A stretch of 51,426 nucleotides of DNA from JBJHCA01 sp050485785 (GTDB taxonomy: Bacteria; Bacteroidota; Bacteroidia; Chitinophagales; Saprospiraceae), in the NCBI GenBank assembly GCA_050485785.1, contig JBJHCA010000012.1, forward strand, positions 1 through 51,426, in the 5' to 3' direction. The translations under genes were made by a program, and so were the position numbers. The stretch's first letter is position 1; each line of letters begins with the position of its first letter. Below the pieces are notes generated by a model. It had not been told where the DNA came from and made no database searches. It was given only the letters and a program-made list of their open reading frames with translations. Positions 31,440 through 41,577 of the stretch are shown in pieces.

Positions 31440-32960
31440 TTATGTATGGTTCACCCATTGCAGGGAGTACAGGTCTTTACGACGGTCTTTCAGGTTGGTT
31501 ACACTGCCGTAATTGTGCAGGTCTTTGAGCAATTCGGTATCCGCATCGCAGATGAGTACCATTTCATTGTTGGCAATGGCTTCAGATTTGAGCCCGTTGA
31601 ACGGAAAGGCAAAATCGCAGGGAGTAAACACTGCAGATTGCGCATACTGAATGTCCATATTTTCTACCCTGGGCAGGTTGCCTACGGAGCCGGCAATGGC
31701 CACGTAACATTCATTTTCAATGGCGCGCGCCTGTGCACATAACCGAACCCTTGAATAGGCATTTTGAGTATCGGTAAGGAAAGGAACAAACAGAATGTTC
31801 ATACCATCATTGGCCAGCAACCGCGGAAGCTCGGGAAACTCAACGTCATAGCATATTAACACGCCAATAGGGCCGCAATCGGTTTGTATTACTTTCACGG
31901 TATCGCCGCCCTGCAGCCCCCAGTATTTCCTTTCGTCCGGTGTTACGTGTATTTTGGAATACTCTTCCATGGTGCCGTCGCGCCGGCACAGATAACCCAC
32001 ATTGAACAGCTTGCCGTCCGTTTCCCGCGGCATGCTTCCGCCTACGATGTTCACATAGTACTTGACGGCCAATTCTACCAGTCTGTCGCGAACTTCGTCT
32101 GTGTACTCAGACAGTTTTTTCATGGCTTTGGCCTCAGATATTCCCGGATAATTGGCAATCAGCGGGGCATTGAAAAACTCCGGCAATAAACAAAAATCGG
32201 CATTATACGAAGCTACGGCATCCACAAAAAACTCTACCTGCTCAAACAGTTCGTCCAGTGATTTATATTGCCGCATTTGCCATTGTATCAGCCCCAGGCG
32301 AACATAGGTTTTATCTTTTTTCAGAAAGCTTTCCTTTCGCTCATAGTAAATATTGTTCCACTGCATCAATATGGCATACTCCCTCGACTCCTTGTCATCA
32401 GGCAGGTATTTGCGGATCAGCCGCTTGACGTGAAAGTCGTTGGAAATCTGAAAATTGAATACAGGGTCATCTATTTCCTTATCTCGAACTTTAATGACGT
32501 ATTCACGTGGAGTCATCGTTTTAGCATATTTGTAGTAGTTGGGTATCCGGCCCGCAAAAATGATCCCTTTTAAATTCAACCGCTCACACAGCTCTTTTCG
32601 CGCATCGTACAACCTTCGGCCCAGCCGCATCCCGCGAAATTCAGGTCTGATAAATACATCGATGCCGTACAGAATGTCACCCTTGGGGTCGTGAGTGTCA
32701 AATGTTTCATTGCCGGTAATTTCCAAATAGGTATGGTCGTCCCCAAACTTCTCGTAGTTCACTATCAGCGAAAGTGCGCAACCGGCTACCTGATCATCGA
32801 TAATGATTGCCAGCTGGCCTTCGGGAAAAATGTCGATCAGCTTGCGCATGTGTTCCTTGTCCCAGTAAGAGTTTTCCATGTCGCCATAAGAGCTGATCAT
32901 GGTTTTCCGGAACGAATCGTAATCGCTGTAGTTGAGGTTTCTGATAAATATCTGGTCCAT
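31440..32960 (-). CDS. GNAT acetyltransferase-nitrilase (carbon-nitrogen hydrolase) fusion
   Basis: 506 aa. Residues about 1-160 are a GNAT domain (acetyl-CoA loop near RPEFRGMRLGRRLYDAR), then a linker (about 165-215), then a nitrilase-superfamily domain (about 218-500). The catalytic triad is visible: Glu261 in LLPEFF, Lys336 in YSKIHVTPDE, Cys370 in VLICYDVEFPELPR. The conserved fusion of these two domains is known in bacteria; an amide hydrolase and acetyltransferase may act on the same small metabolite, but the substrate is not established. The start ATG at 32960 gives a normal GNAT N-terminus (MDQIFIRNLNYSDYDSFR). Confidence 0.88.
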   Translation of the reverse strand: MDQIFIRNLNYSDYDSFRKTMISSYGDMENSYWDKEHMRKLIDIFPEGQLAIIIDDQVAGCALSLIVNYEKFGDDHTYLEITGNETFDTHDPKGDILYGIDVFIRPEFRGMRLGRRLYDARKELCERLNLKGIIFAGRIPNYYKYAKTMTPREYVIKVRDKEIDDPVFNFQISNDFHVKRLIRKYLPDDKESREYAILMQWNNIYYERKESFLKKDKTYVRLGLIQWQMRQYKSLDELFEQVEFFVDAVASYNADFCLLPEFFNAPLIANYPGISEAKAMKKLSEYTDEVRDRLVELAVKYYVNIVGGSMPRETDGKLFNVGYLCRRDGTMEEYSKIHVTPDERKYWGLQGGDTVKVIQTDCGPIGVLICYDVEFPELPRLLANDGMNILFVPFLTDTQNAYSRVRLCAQARAIENECYVAIAGSVGNLPRVENMDIQYAQSAVFTPCDFAFPFNGLKSEAIANNEMVLICDADTELLKDLHNYGSVTNLKDRRKDLYSLQWVNHT

Positions 32961-33495
32961 GACTCAAAAATTGTACTTATATCCAATAAGACCTGGGGTC
33001 AAATTGTTCTGCAATGGCAATATTACGGATTTCTGATGCAAGGCTCAGGTCTTCGTAGAGGATGGATTCTGGGTGTTGATGATACATAACTTTTTGTGGG
33101 TACCGCAGAGCGGTACTGTGACCAAAATTGACCCGCAACGTAGCAGTAAAAGTTGACATGTTGGCTTTTCATCGGGGCAATTTACTATTCAGTAAAGCAT
33201 TATCAAAACATTTTATAAGCTTTGATAATCAGCTGATTGATGTGTTTTACTTAGAATAGCCTTGCCATTTAGGACAAAATAGTCTTAATTATTAGGGCTT
33301 TTATTTTACGGATTGTCAGTTATTTTATACTTTTGTGTCTTAGGGCCACATGCTTTTTCGCAGTGAACGAGAAGTGGCCAGGCTAAAATGATGGAGTATG
33401 AAAAGCTATTGGCCGGAAAAACGCAGTTTGAGGCACAAACAATTGAAAATTCCTGCAAATAACCTTCTCATCCGGCTAATTCCTCATTATCATTG
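32961..33495. other. 535-bp divergent intergenic region with small ORFs and dyads
   Basis: No established gene. Contents: a 60-codon minus-strand ATG frame (32977-33159) just upstream of the nitrilase-fusion gene, with no recognised domain; a perfect 8-bp inverted repeat TTATCAAA/TTTGATAA (33200-33207 with 33221-33228) directly followed by a 10-bp palindrome ATCAGCTGAT (33228-33237); the promoter box at 33328; and a 24-codon plus-strand ORF (33388-33462) in the leader of the big kinase gene. Confidence 0.45.
33328..33335 (+). promoter_or_regulatory. -7 box of the phosphorelay operon
   Basis: TACTTTTG, an exact TAnnTTTG match. The first kinase ATG is at 33496, so the leader is about 150 nt and contains a 24-codon ORF. 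Confidence 0.5.
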
Positions 33496-36400
33496 ATGTT
33501 TATGCCAGAGCATGCAGCAGTAATGCAGCTGATGGATGCATTACAAGTTCCGGTTATCCTGCTTGAGCCTTCGGAAAGCAACCAATACCTGATCAGCATG
33601 ATCAGTAGTCAGGCTTTGGGTCGGGATGATTTGTTGCATCAAACTGTCAGTGGTAAGGACTTTTTGATCTGGATCACCGAAAATGGAGAAGAGGATGTCA
33701 AGTTCAAGGCAAGGTTTATTAAAAAATTCAAAGCTGCTATCAGGGAAACTATAGCTACCGGAAAGGAACAGGTTTTCCAATTCGGGTTTAAGTCTTCTTC
33801 CGGGAATAGTTTAATGGCAAGGTGGTGCCACCATCTTCAATATCCAATATTGGATGCCGGGGGTAGAGTGATACAAATCGCATTGCTGCCCGCGGGATAT
33901 GCGAATCCTTTATCCGGGTTTGGGAAGCCGGCTGAGTTGACTCCTCAGGTTGACCCGGAACAAAAAGATATCCCCAAAAAACAAACAGTATCTGATTATA
34001 CATTCGGATACCAACCGTTAAGCACTGCCGGCCAAAGTGAAGATCCGGGTAAAGCAATACAGGACAAACTTTTCAGTGCTATGGTTAAACACAGTGCTGA
34101 CGGCATAGTGATTTTGGATGGGAAAGGACGTGCCATCAATGTTTCACCTTCGGTAGAGCGCATTTTGGGTTACACTGTAGAAGAGGCTCAGCAGTTTAAC
34201 TTTGATGATCTCATACACCCTGATGACCGGCCTATGGCCATGGAAAAGTTGAAGGAAGTGATGGCCAATCCCGGTATTCCGGTGGAAGGACATGTAATCC
34301 GCACAAAGCACAAGGATGGAAGCTGGCGGTGGATTGCAGCCACACTTACCAACCTGCTGCACGATCCTGAGGTCAAGGGCGTAGTGGATAACTTCAGGGA
34401 TGTTACCGAGCTGGTGATCTCCAATCAAAAGCTGAATACTGCCATTTTTGATCTGGGTGAGCGGATGAAGGAACTCACCTGCTTGTTTAAGGTTACTCAA
34501 CTTGCGGTGAGTGTACATGATATTGAGCAACTTCTGAAACTGGCGGCTAAAATTATTCCGCCCGGGTGGCAATATCCTGAACACACACATGTATTGATTA
34601 ACTTCGATAAGAAGCAGTACAAATCACGAGGTTTTAGGGAGTCATCGCATCATCTAGAGTTCAGTCATGACTTCGAGGATGGTTTAAGTTTGACCATCAG
34701 GGTTTATCACGAAGATCATTCTGTTGCCGATGCCAGGGCGGCATTTTTAGATTCAGAAAAAGTATTGCTCAATAATCTGGGCAGTCAGCTTGTGTTGAGT
34801 ATTAACAATATGCGTGCTGCTCAGCAGTTACAACGAAGTGAAAAACGACTCCAGACTATCATTGACTCCGAACCGGAATGTATCAAGGTGGTGTCTCGCA
34901 AAGGTATTTTGCTTGACATGAACCCTGCAGGTCTCACCATGTTGAATGCTGAAAACAGAAGGGACAAAGTTGTTGGCAAAAAGGTTTCTGAGCTGATCCA
35001 TCCTGGTGATTGGCACGTTTTTCAGGCCATGCACAAGCAGGCTTTGCGGGGTAAAACTTCAGAAAACAGATTTCGCATCATCAGTTTTGATGGCAGTATC
35101 AAGTACACGGAGAGTGTTTCAGTACCCTTAAGGGATCATCAGGGAAATATAGAGTCGGTACTGAGTGTTACCCGGGATATTACAGCCAGACACAAGGCAG
35201 AAGATGCATTACAGCGGGCTATCCACCACCGCGACTTGTTGCTTCAAAGTACCGCAGAGGGCATTTACGGAATTGATGTAGAAGGGAGATGTACTTTCAT
35301 TAATAAAGCCGCACTGGAAATGCTGGGTTTTTCCGAAGAGGAGTGTATAGGGGTAAATATGCATTCCCTTATTCACCATACTCACTCAGACGGTAAAGAT
35401 TTTCCTGAAACTGAGTGCCCGATCTACTTGACCACACTCACGCGTGAAGGCTGCAGAGTGAATGACGAAATTTTCTGGAAAAAGGACGGTTCCCCGCTTG
35501 AAGTCAGGTATATGTCGAATCCTGTATTGGATGCCGATAAGGTGATAGGTTCGGTAGTTTCATTCATTGATATAGCTGAACAGAAAAGGGCCAAAGAGGA
35601 AATTCTGGAGTCCAGAGACAGATTCCAGTCCCTGGTACAATCCATTGATGGGATTGTATGGGAGGCCGATGCAAGGACTTTTGAATTCACCTATATAAGT
35701 CCGCAGGTCAAAGATGTTTTGGGCTATACGCCCGAAGAGTGGTTGTCTCAGAATAATTTCTGGTACGACCATATTGTGGAATCGGATCGTAACCATGCCT
35801 TGAATCATTGCAAATCGCAGGTAGAAAAGCTGGCTGACTACACCATGGAATACCGGTTTCTGGCTAAAGACGGTTCTGAAGTGTGGATCGAGGATATAGT
35901 ATCGGTTATTGCAAGGGATAATAAGCCCCACTGGCTTCGGGGTATAATGGTTGACATTACTGCCAGGAAGAACCTGGAGCAGGAAACGCTGAGAACTAAA
36001 GAATACCTGGAGCGGATCATGGATCAGTCGACAGATATTATCTGTACGGCCGATTCATCAGGAAATTTTATTACGGTCAGCCGGGCAGCGGAAAAAATTT
36101 GGGGATATGCACCGGAAGAGCTGGAAGGTTCTTCATTTCTCAAGCTATTACATCCTGATGATCTGGAGAAAACCCGGGCTATTGCCGCTGAGGTCAAAGG
36201 TGGTCAAGTAATCTCCAATTTCGAGAACAGGTATATCCGAAAAGACAATAAGGTAGTGGATATGGTTTGGTCTGCCCGGTGGAGCGAAGCGGATCAGATG
36301 TTGTATTGTATTGCCAGGGATGCAACGGCTAAAAAGAAGGCTGAGCTCCACATGCAGCAACTCATTAACAATACCGAGGAGGCCTTTGTGCTGTTGAACA

Positions 36401-39400
36401 AAAAGCTGGAGATCATTTCTTTCAATCAAAGTTTTTTAAGGCAGTACAAACAGTACCTGGGCAAAGAAGTGAAATTGGGCGACTCGATCATGGATTATGT
36501 TTCTCCCTCACGTGTTCAAACTACATCGGCTATTTATGACAGGGTTTTACAGGGTAGCAAGGAGGAGTCAGAACTGATAATACCACTTCCGGATAATGAT
36601 CAGATTATTTTTCATCTCCGATATAAACCGGCACAAAACAGCAAGGGAAGCATTATTGGTGTTTTTGTGTCTATAGTTGACATTACGGAAAAGAAACTAG
36701 CTCTGGATCAGATACGTGAATCAGAAGCCAAGTATCGTACGCTGTTCAATGTCAACCCCCTACCATGCTTGATCTATGCGCTGGATGATTTGAAAATACT
36801 GGATGTTAATCAGACTGCCATAGACCATTACGGATACTCCAGACAAGAGTTTTTGCAAAAATCCATCTATAATATCCGCCCCAAAGGAAAGATCAAGGGT
36901 ATGAAGGAGGGTTTTAAAAAGATTTTTGAATCCAAAGGCACGGTTGATCTGGGTATCAACACCCATATCAGGAAGGATGGCAGTTTCATTCTGATGGATA
37001 TGAGGGGGCACAGGTTTAACTATCAGGGCCGGGATTGTGTACTGGTAATTGGCCATGATGTTACGGAGAAAGAGAAATTGCTCAATGAGCTTTCTGCGAG
37101 CAATCAGCGATTTGAATATATAACTGAAGCCACTTTCGATGCCATCTATGATTTTGACTTGAGAAGTCTCGACATGTACTGGGGCAGTGGCTTTCAGTCG
37201 ATGTTCGGGCATCCGGTTGGCAATGCGCAATCCAATTATGCTCAGTGGTATAACAATGTCCATCATGATGACATAGACCGTGTGCTGGGTACTATAGAAA
37301 AAACACTCACCGGCGGCAAGGTCAACTGGCAAGAGGAGTACCGGTTCAGAAGAGCTAACGGTGAGTACGCTCATGTAATTGATCGTGCAAAGGTACTGAG
37401 AAACAATAAAGATGAGCCTTACCGCATAGTAGGTGCTATGCAGGATGTAACGGAGAGCAGGTATCTGCATAAGCTTGAAGCCCTTGAACGGTTGATCCTT
37501 CAGATGCACGCGGACGCAGGAAACGATCTTAAAAAGATCTTTATGGCCTTGCTCACCGGTCTGGAGGAGATTCATCCCGGGCAGAAGTTGTCATTACAGG
37601 AAGTTAAACATAATCAGTTGTTTGACCTGGCTTCACCATCGCTTTCACCCGGGTATCTTCAGGCAATCTCAGGTATCAGCATTGGCCCTGCTGTAGGATC
37701 ATCAGGCACAGCTGCGTTTACGGGGCAGGAGGTATTGGTTGATAATGTATTTAAGGATGCTAAGTGGAAGGACTTTCACCATCTGGCAATGGAGTATGGG
37801 TTTAAAGCATGTCATTCTTTTCCCGTAATTGACGGTAGCGGTGACATAAAAGCAGTGCTGGCCACTTACCATAAAAGCGCTACGCCTTTATCGGCCATTG
37901 AACTGTCCAGTGTCAGCTGGGCAGTAAATGTGATCAGGATTATTTTGGAAAACCATTACCAACGCCAGGCCATTGAAGAGAGCAATGAAAGGTACCATTA
38001 TGTAAACTTAGCCACCCGTGATGCCATCTTTGACTGGAATATCGACGGAAACAGAATCTATTGGGGGCGAAGTTTCAAGAGAATGTTTGGCTATGAAGAC
38101 CACAATGAGACATTTACCATAGAGGAATGGCTAAGCATGATCCATCCCAAAGACAGAGACAGGGTGAGAGAGGAGCTCAACTTCTTTATCCATCAAACGG
38201 AAGAGATCAATGGCTCCCATGAATACAGGGTAAGGTGTAAAGACGGATCATATTTACCCATCGAAGGAGTAGGCTACCTGATCAAGAATGAAAAGGGCAA
38301 GGTTTACCGGATGATCGGTGTTTTGCGTGATCTTACCCGAGCGAAACGCGAGGAAGTTCACAAAAAGTTGCTGGTAGACTCTGCGGCCATGTTCAACTCG
38401 GATGGATCACTCCATGATGTTTTAAGGGAAGTATTGGAAAGGTTAACACAAACTTTCAGGTATGATTTGGGCGAAGTTTGGCTGGTGAATCAGGAAAGTG
38501 ACCGGATTTTACCGCTTACCATTTGGCCCGATGATGCAAATTTCAAAAAGTTTTTTGCCTCGAAAAAAACCGCAGATGGACTGGAAAAAGGTATAGGGCT
38601 TCCCGGAGAAATATGGGAATGTGGTGAGTTCAGATATTGGACTGGTGTTCAGGATAACGAGCATTTTTTAAGAAAAAAGGAAGCCGGCAAATTGGGCATT
38701 CATACCATGATGGGGATCCCCCTGATTTCACAAAGCAAGGTTATAGGAGCTGTAATACTGGGGGTAAAACATGAGATTACAAAGGATTTGATCATACCTG
38801 ACCTAATTGAGAACTTTGGTGCTCGCCTGGGCACAGAAATAACTCGCAAACAGATAGAAGAAGAACTCAATGAGATCTTTGACAATGCACCGGATGTCAT
38901 TTGCCTTCTTGACCGGTATGGTGTATTGCGTAAAGTCAATCCCGCATTTTATGATCTTACCGGATATGTAGAAGGTGAATTGATTGGCACTCCGTTGGAA
39001 AATTTGTTGCATCCTGATGACCGGAAAAAGGTAATGCAAAAACTGTTGGGAGCTGGAAAAGAAAAAGGTCAGTATGCAGAGGCCAGGATTGTGTCCAAAT
39101 TAGGAGTAATACGGTGGCTGGCCTTGAGCTCGACGTTCTCCAGAGATCAGAACAGAGTGTTAGCCATGGCCAAAGACCTGACCGTTACCAAGCATTTTGA
39201 AAAACTACTTGACCGGGCTACTGATCTTGCCACAATAGGAGGCTGGGAAGCTGACCTGGCAACTGGAACTATTTTCTGGAGTAAAATAACCCAGCAGATC
39301 TATGAAACCCCACTGGACTACACCCCGGATTTTGAATCAGCATTGATTTTCATGAAAGACGATGCTGATCGCGACAAAATGGTGCAATTGGGTATGCGGG

Positions 39401-41577
39401 CAATAGAAGAAGGTAAGCCCTGGGATGAGGAGTTTCTGATTATTACCATGAAAGGAAACGAAAAATGGATCCGGTCAATCGGTGAGCCGGAGTACTTAAA
39501 CGGTCAGTGCATACGCTTAATCGGAAGTATTCAGGATATCACTGAGCGAAGAAAAGGCGAATTATTGCTCGTAAAGAAAACCAAGCTATTGTCTGCCATT
39601 ACCCTGGTGAATACATCACTACTGCAGCGTGAGAATTGGGTTGATACTATTACCGATACATTCGAGGTGGTAGGCAAAGCCGTGGAAGTGGACCGGGTAT
39701 ACTATTTTAAGTTTGATTACACGGGCAATGACAAACCTAAAACGGTAAGTCAGCAATTTGAGTGGGCGGCTAATGGTGTTCAAGCCCAGATTGAAAATCC
39801 TGAACTACAAAGTTTACCTGTTGAGTTGGTTGGAGAGTTCATTGAACCTCTGTACGAGCAAAAAATATTCAAGGCTATTGTAAGCCGTATGTCGAAAGGT
39901 TTTACCCGCGAAATTCTGGAATCGCAGGATATACTTTCCATATTAATACTTCCCATCATCATTGACGACCAACTCTGGGGGTTTATCGGTTTTGATGATT
40001 GCAAGAATGAAAGGCAATGGACAGAAGACGAAATTGATTTTCTCAGAACCATCACCCATAACTTTAACTCAGCAATAATCAGTCAACAGGCGGAAGATGC
40101 CATCAAAGCTGCACTGGATGAAAAGCATACCATACTCGAAAGTATAGGAGACGGATTCTTTACCCTGGAGAAAGACTGGACGGTAACCTACTGGAATTCC
40201 ATGGCCGAGAGTTTACTTAAAGAACCCTCATCAAAAATACTGTACAGGAATCTATGGAATGTTTTCCCCAAAGATATGGCCATGGAATCTTTTGAGGCCT
40301 ATTCTTCTGTAATGGAATCCGGTGAGCCGAAGCATTTTGAAACTTTTTACCCGGTACTCGACAGTTGGTTTGAAGTGAGTGCATACCCGTCAGCCAAAGG
40401 GATTTCGGTGTATTTTAAAGATATTACGCTGAAGAAAAGAGCACAGGAAGAAGTACTGGCATCCAATCAACGCTTTCAGAAAGTGGCTGAGGCCACTCAC
40501 GATGCAATATGGGACTGGGATATCAACAACAACACTCTGTACTGGGGACACGGATTTTCAACATTGTTTGGGTATGATGTTGAAACCTTTGAACCTAGTA
40601 TTGATGCTTGGGCAGCCTGCATACATCCTGAAGATATTGGTAAAGTGCTTAGTTCATTGCACATGGCCATTGATGATCCTGGTGCAGATTCCTGGAAATG
40701 TGAGTACCGTTTCCTGAATTCAAAACAACATTATGCATACGTAGTGGATCGTGGTGCTATAATAAGAGATAACAATAATGTTGCAACCAGAATGGTAGGA
40801 GCCGTACAGGATATTACAGGACGTATGGAACACGAAAAGTCTCTCCTGCGTCTCAATGAACAACTGGAAAAGAGCAACAAAGAACTGGCCAAGTCCAATG
40901 CCGAACTCGAACAGTTTGCCTACATCGCATCACACGATCTTCAAGAGCCGCTCCGTATGATCACCAGCTTCCTGGCTCAGCTCGAAAAGAAATACATCGA
41001 TATCCTCGATGAGAAAGGGAAGAAATATATCCACTTTGCCGTTGATGGTGCGCGACGCATGAGGCAGATAATACTTGATCTGCTCGACTACTCTCGTGTT
41101 GGCCGTACGGAAGACAAACTCGAAAAGCTGGATGTCAGAGCAATGATCGACGATATTCTGGTTCTCTTTCAAAAGCAGATCAGTGAAAAAGGAGCTGAAG
41201 TTGAAATTGGCGAAATGCCGGTGATACACTCCTTTAAATCACCGATTCGGCTGGTTTTACAAAACCTCATCGACAATGGCTTAAAGTATCACACTGAAGG
41301 AGCTATACCCAGGTTGTCCATTCAATATCGTGATCTGGATACTCACTGGCAGTTTTCTGTGCAGGATAATGGCATTGGTATAGACCCAAGCTATTTTGAA
41401 AAAGTTTTCATCATTTTTCAAAGACTGCATCAAAGGGATGAATTTACCGGTACGGGACTGGGATTGGCCATTTCCAAAAAAATAGTTGAAAATCTTGGCG
41501 GGAAAATTTGGCTTGAATCACAACCCGGCAAAGGAACCACGTTTCACTTCACCCTCAGAAAGCAGAATGAAAAATGA
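33496..41577 (+). CDS. Giant soluble multi-PAS/GAF sensor histidine kinase
   Basis: 2693 aa from the ATG at 33496 (a TTG precedes it; ATG 33502 also possible). There is no TM helix, so it senses in the cytoplasm. Approximate order: PAS-like (8-140); PAS (193-306); GAF-like (310-450); PAS x7 (448-1330, each ending in a DITxRK-like tail); GAF (1330-1495); PAS (1495-1623); GAF (1624-1787); PAS x2 (1788-2028); GAF (2029-2205); PAS x2 (2206-2452). A coiled coil follows, then DHp and ATPase. The phosphoacceptor is His2480 in ASHDLQEPLR; the N box is LIDNGLKY, G1 DNGIGI, G2 GTGLGLA. It ends with a 4-bp ATGA overlap onto a second kinase. The signals are unknown; PAS8 (about 1202-1330), PAS9 and PAS13 share a WDxDxxxLYWGxGFxxxFG-type PAS_3 core. 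Confidence 0.93.
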   Translation: MFMPEHAAVMQLMDALQVPVILLEPSESNQYLISMISSQALGRDDLLHQTVSGKDFLIWITENGEEDVKFKARFIKKFKAAIRETIATGKEQVFQFGFKSSSGNSLMARWCHHLQYPILDAGGRVIQIALLPAGYANPLSGFGKPAELTPQVDPEQKDIPKKQTVSDYTFGYQPLSTAGQSEDPGKAIQDKLFSAMVKHSADGIVILDGKGRAINVSPSVERILGYTVEEAQQFNFDDLIHPDDRPMAMEKLKEVMANPGIPVEGHVIRTKHKDGSWRWIAATLTNLLHDPEVKGVVDNFRDVTELVISNQKLNTAIFDLGERMKELTCLFKVTQLAVSVHDIEQLLKLAAKIIPPGWQYPEHTHVLINFDKKQYKSRGFRESSHHLEFSHDFEDGLSLTIRVYHEDHSVADARAAFLDSEKVLLNNLGSQLVLSINNMRAAQQLQRSEKRLQTIIDSEPECIKVVSRKGILLDMNPAGLTMLNAENRRDKVVGKKVSELIHPGDWHVFQAMHKQALRGKTSENRFRIISFDGSIKYTESVSVPLRDHQGNIESVLSVTRDITARHKAEDALQRAIHHRDLLLQSTAEGIYGIDVEGRCTFINKAALEMLGFSEEECIGVNMHSLIHHTHSDGKDFPETECPIYLTTLTREGCRVNDEIFWKKDGSPLEVRYMSNPVLDADKVIGSVVSFIDIAEQKRAKEEILESRDRFQSLVQSIDGIVWEADARTFEFTYISPQVKDVLGYTPEEWLSQNNFWYDHIVESDRNHALNHCKSQVEKLADYTMEYRFLAKDGSEVWIEDIVSVIARDNKPHWLRGIMVDITARKNLEQETLRTKEYLERIMDQSTDIICTADSSGNFITVSRAAEKIWGYAPEELEGSSFLKLLHPDDLEKTRAIAAEVKGGQVISNFENRYIRKDNKVVDMVWSARWSEADQMLYCIARDATAKKKAELHMQQLINNTEEAFVLLNKKLEIISFNQSFLRQYKQYLGKEVKLGDSIMDYVSPSRVQTTSAIYDRVLQGSKEESELIIPLPDNDQIIFHLRYKPAQNSKGSIIGVFVSIVDITEKKLALDQIRESEAKYRTLFNVNPLPCLIYALDDLKILDVNQTAIDHYGYSRQEFLQKSIYNIRPKGKIKGMKEGFKKIFESKGTVDLGINTHIRKDGSFILMDMRGHRFNYQGRDCVLVIGHDVTEKEKLLNELSASNQRFEYITEATFDAIYDFDLRSLDMYWGSGFQSMFGHPVGNAQSNYAQWYNNVHHDDIDRVLGTIEKTLTGGKVNWQEEYRFRRANGEYAHVIDRAKVLRNNKDEPYRIVGAMQDVTESRYLHKLEALERLILQMHADAGNDLKKIFMALLTGLEEIHPGQKLSLQEVKHNQLFDLASPSLSPGYLQAISGISIGPAVGSSGTAAFTGQEVLVDNVFKDAKWKDFHHLAMEYGFKACHSFPVIDGSGDIKAVLATYHKSATPLSAIELSSVSWAVNVIRIILENHYQRQAIEESNERYHYVNLATRDAIFDWNIDGNRIYWGRSFKRMFGYEDHNETFTIEEWLSMIHPKDRDRVREELNFFIHQTEEINGSHEYRVRCKDGSYLPIEGVGYLIKNEKGKVYRMIGVLRDLTRAKREEVHKKLLVDSAAMFNSDGSLHDVLREVLERLTQTFRYDLGEVWLVNQESDRILPLTIWPDDANFKKFFASKKTADGLEKGIGLPGEIWECGEFRYWTGVQDNEHFLRKKEAGKLGIHTMMGIPLISQSKVIGAVILGVKHEITKDLIIPDLIENFGARLGTEITRKQIEEELNEIFDNAPDVICLLDRYGVLRKVNPAFYDLTGYVEGELIGTPLENLLHPDDRKKVMQKLLGAGKEKGQYAEARIVSKLGVIRWLALSSTFSRDQNRVLAMAKDLTVTKHFEKLLDRATDLATIGGWEADLATGTIFWSKITQQIYETPLDYTPDFESALIFMKDDADRDKMVQLGMRAIEEGKPWDEEFLIITMKGNEKWIRSIGEPEYLNGQCIRLIGSIQDITERRKGELLLVKKTKLLSAITLVNTSLLQRENWVDTITDTFEVVGKAVEVDRVYYFKFDYTGNDKPKTVSQQFEWAANGVQAQIENPELQSLPVELVGEFIEPLYEQKIFKAIVSRMSKGFTREILESQDILSILILPIIIDDQLWGFIGFDDCKNERQWTEDEIDFLRTITHNFNSAIISQQAEDAIKAALDEKHTILESIGDGFFTLEKDWTVTYWNSMAESLLKEPSSKILYRNLWNVFPKDMAMESFEAYSSVMESGEPKHFETFYPVLDSWFEVSAYPSAKGISVYFKDITLKKRAQEEVLASNQRFQKVAEATHDAIWDWDINNNTLYWGHGFSTLFGYDVETFEPSIDAWAACIHPEDIGKVLSSLHMAIDDPGADSWKCEYRFLNSKQHYAYVVDRGAIIRDNNNVATRMVGAVQDITGRMEHEKSLLRLNEQLEKSNKELAKSNAELEQFAYIASHDLQEPLRMITSFLAQLEKKYIDILDEKGKKYIHFAVDGARRMRQIILDLLDYSRVGRTEDKLEKLDVRAMIDDILVLFQKQISEKGAEVEIGEMPVIHSFKSPIRLVLQNLIDNGLKYHTEGAIPRLSIQYRDLDTHWQFSVQDNGIGIDPSYFEKVFIIFQRLHQRDEFTGTGLGLAISKKIVENLGGKIWLESQPGKGTTFHFTLRKQNEK

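Noticed and set aside
32977..33159. 60-codon minus-strand frame upstream of the GNAT-nitrilase gene
   Set aside because: Position and ATG are plausible, but there is no recognisable domain and no TAnnTTTG box upstream. Mentioned only within the intergenic entry.
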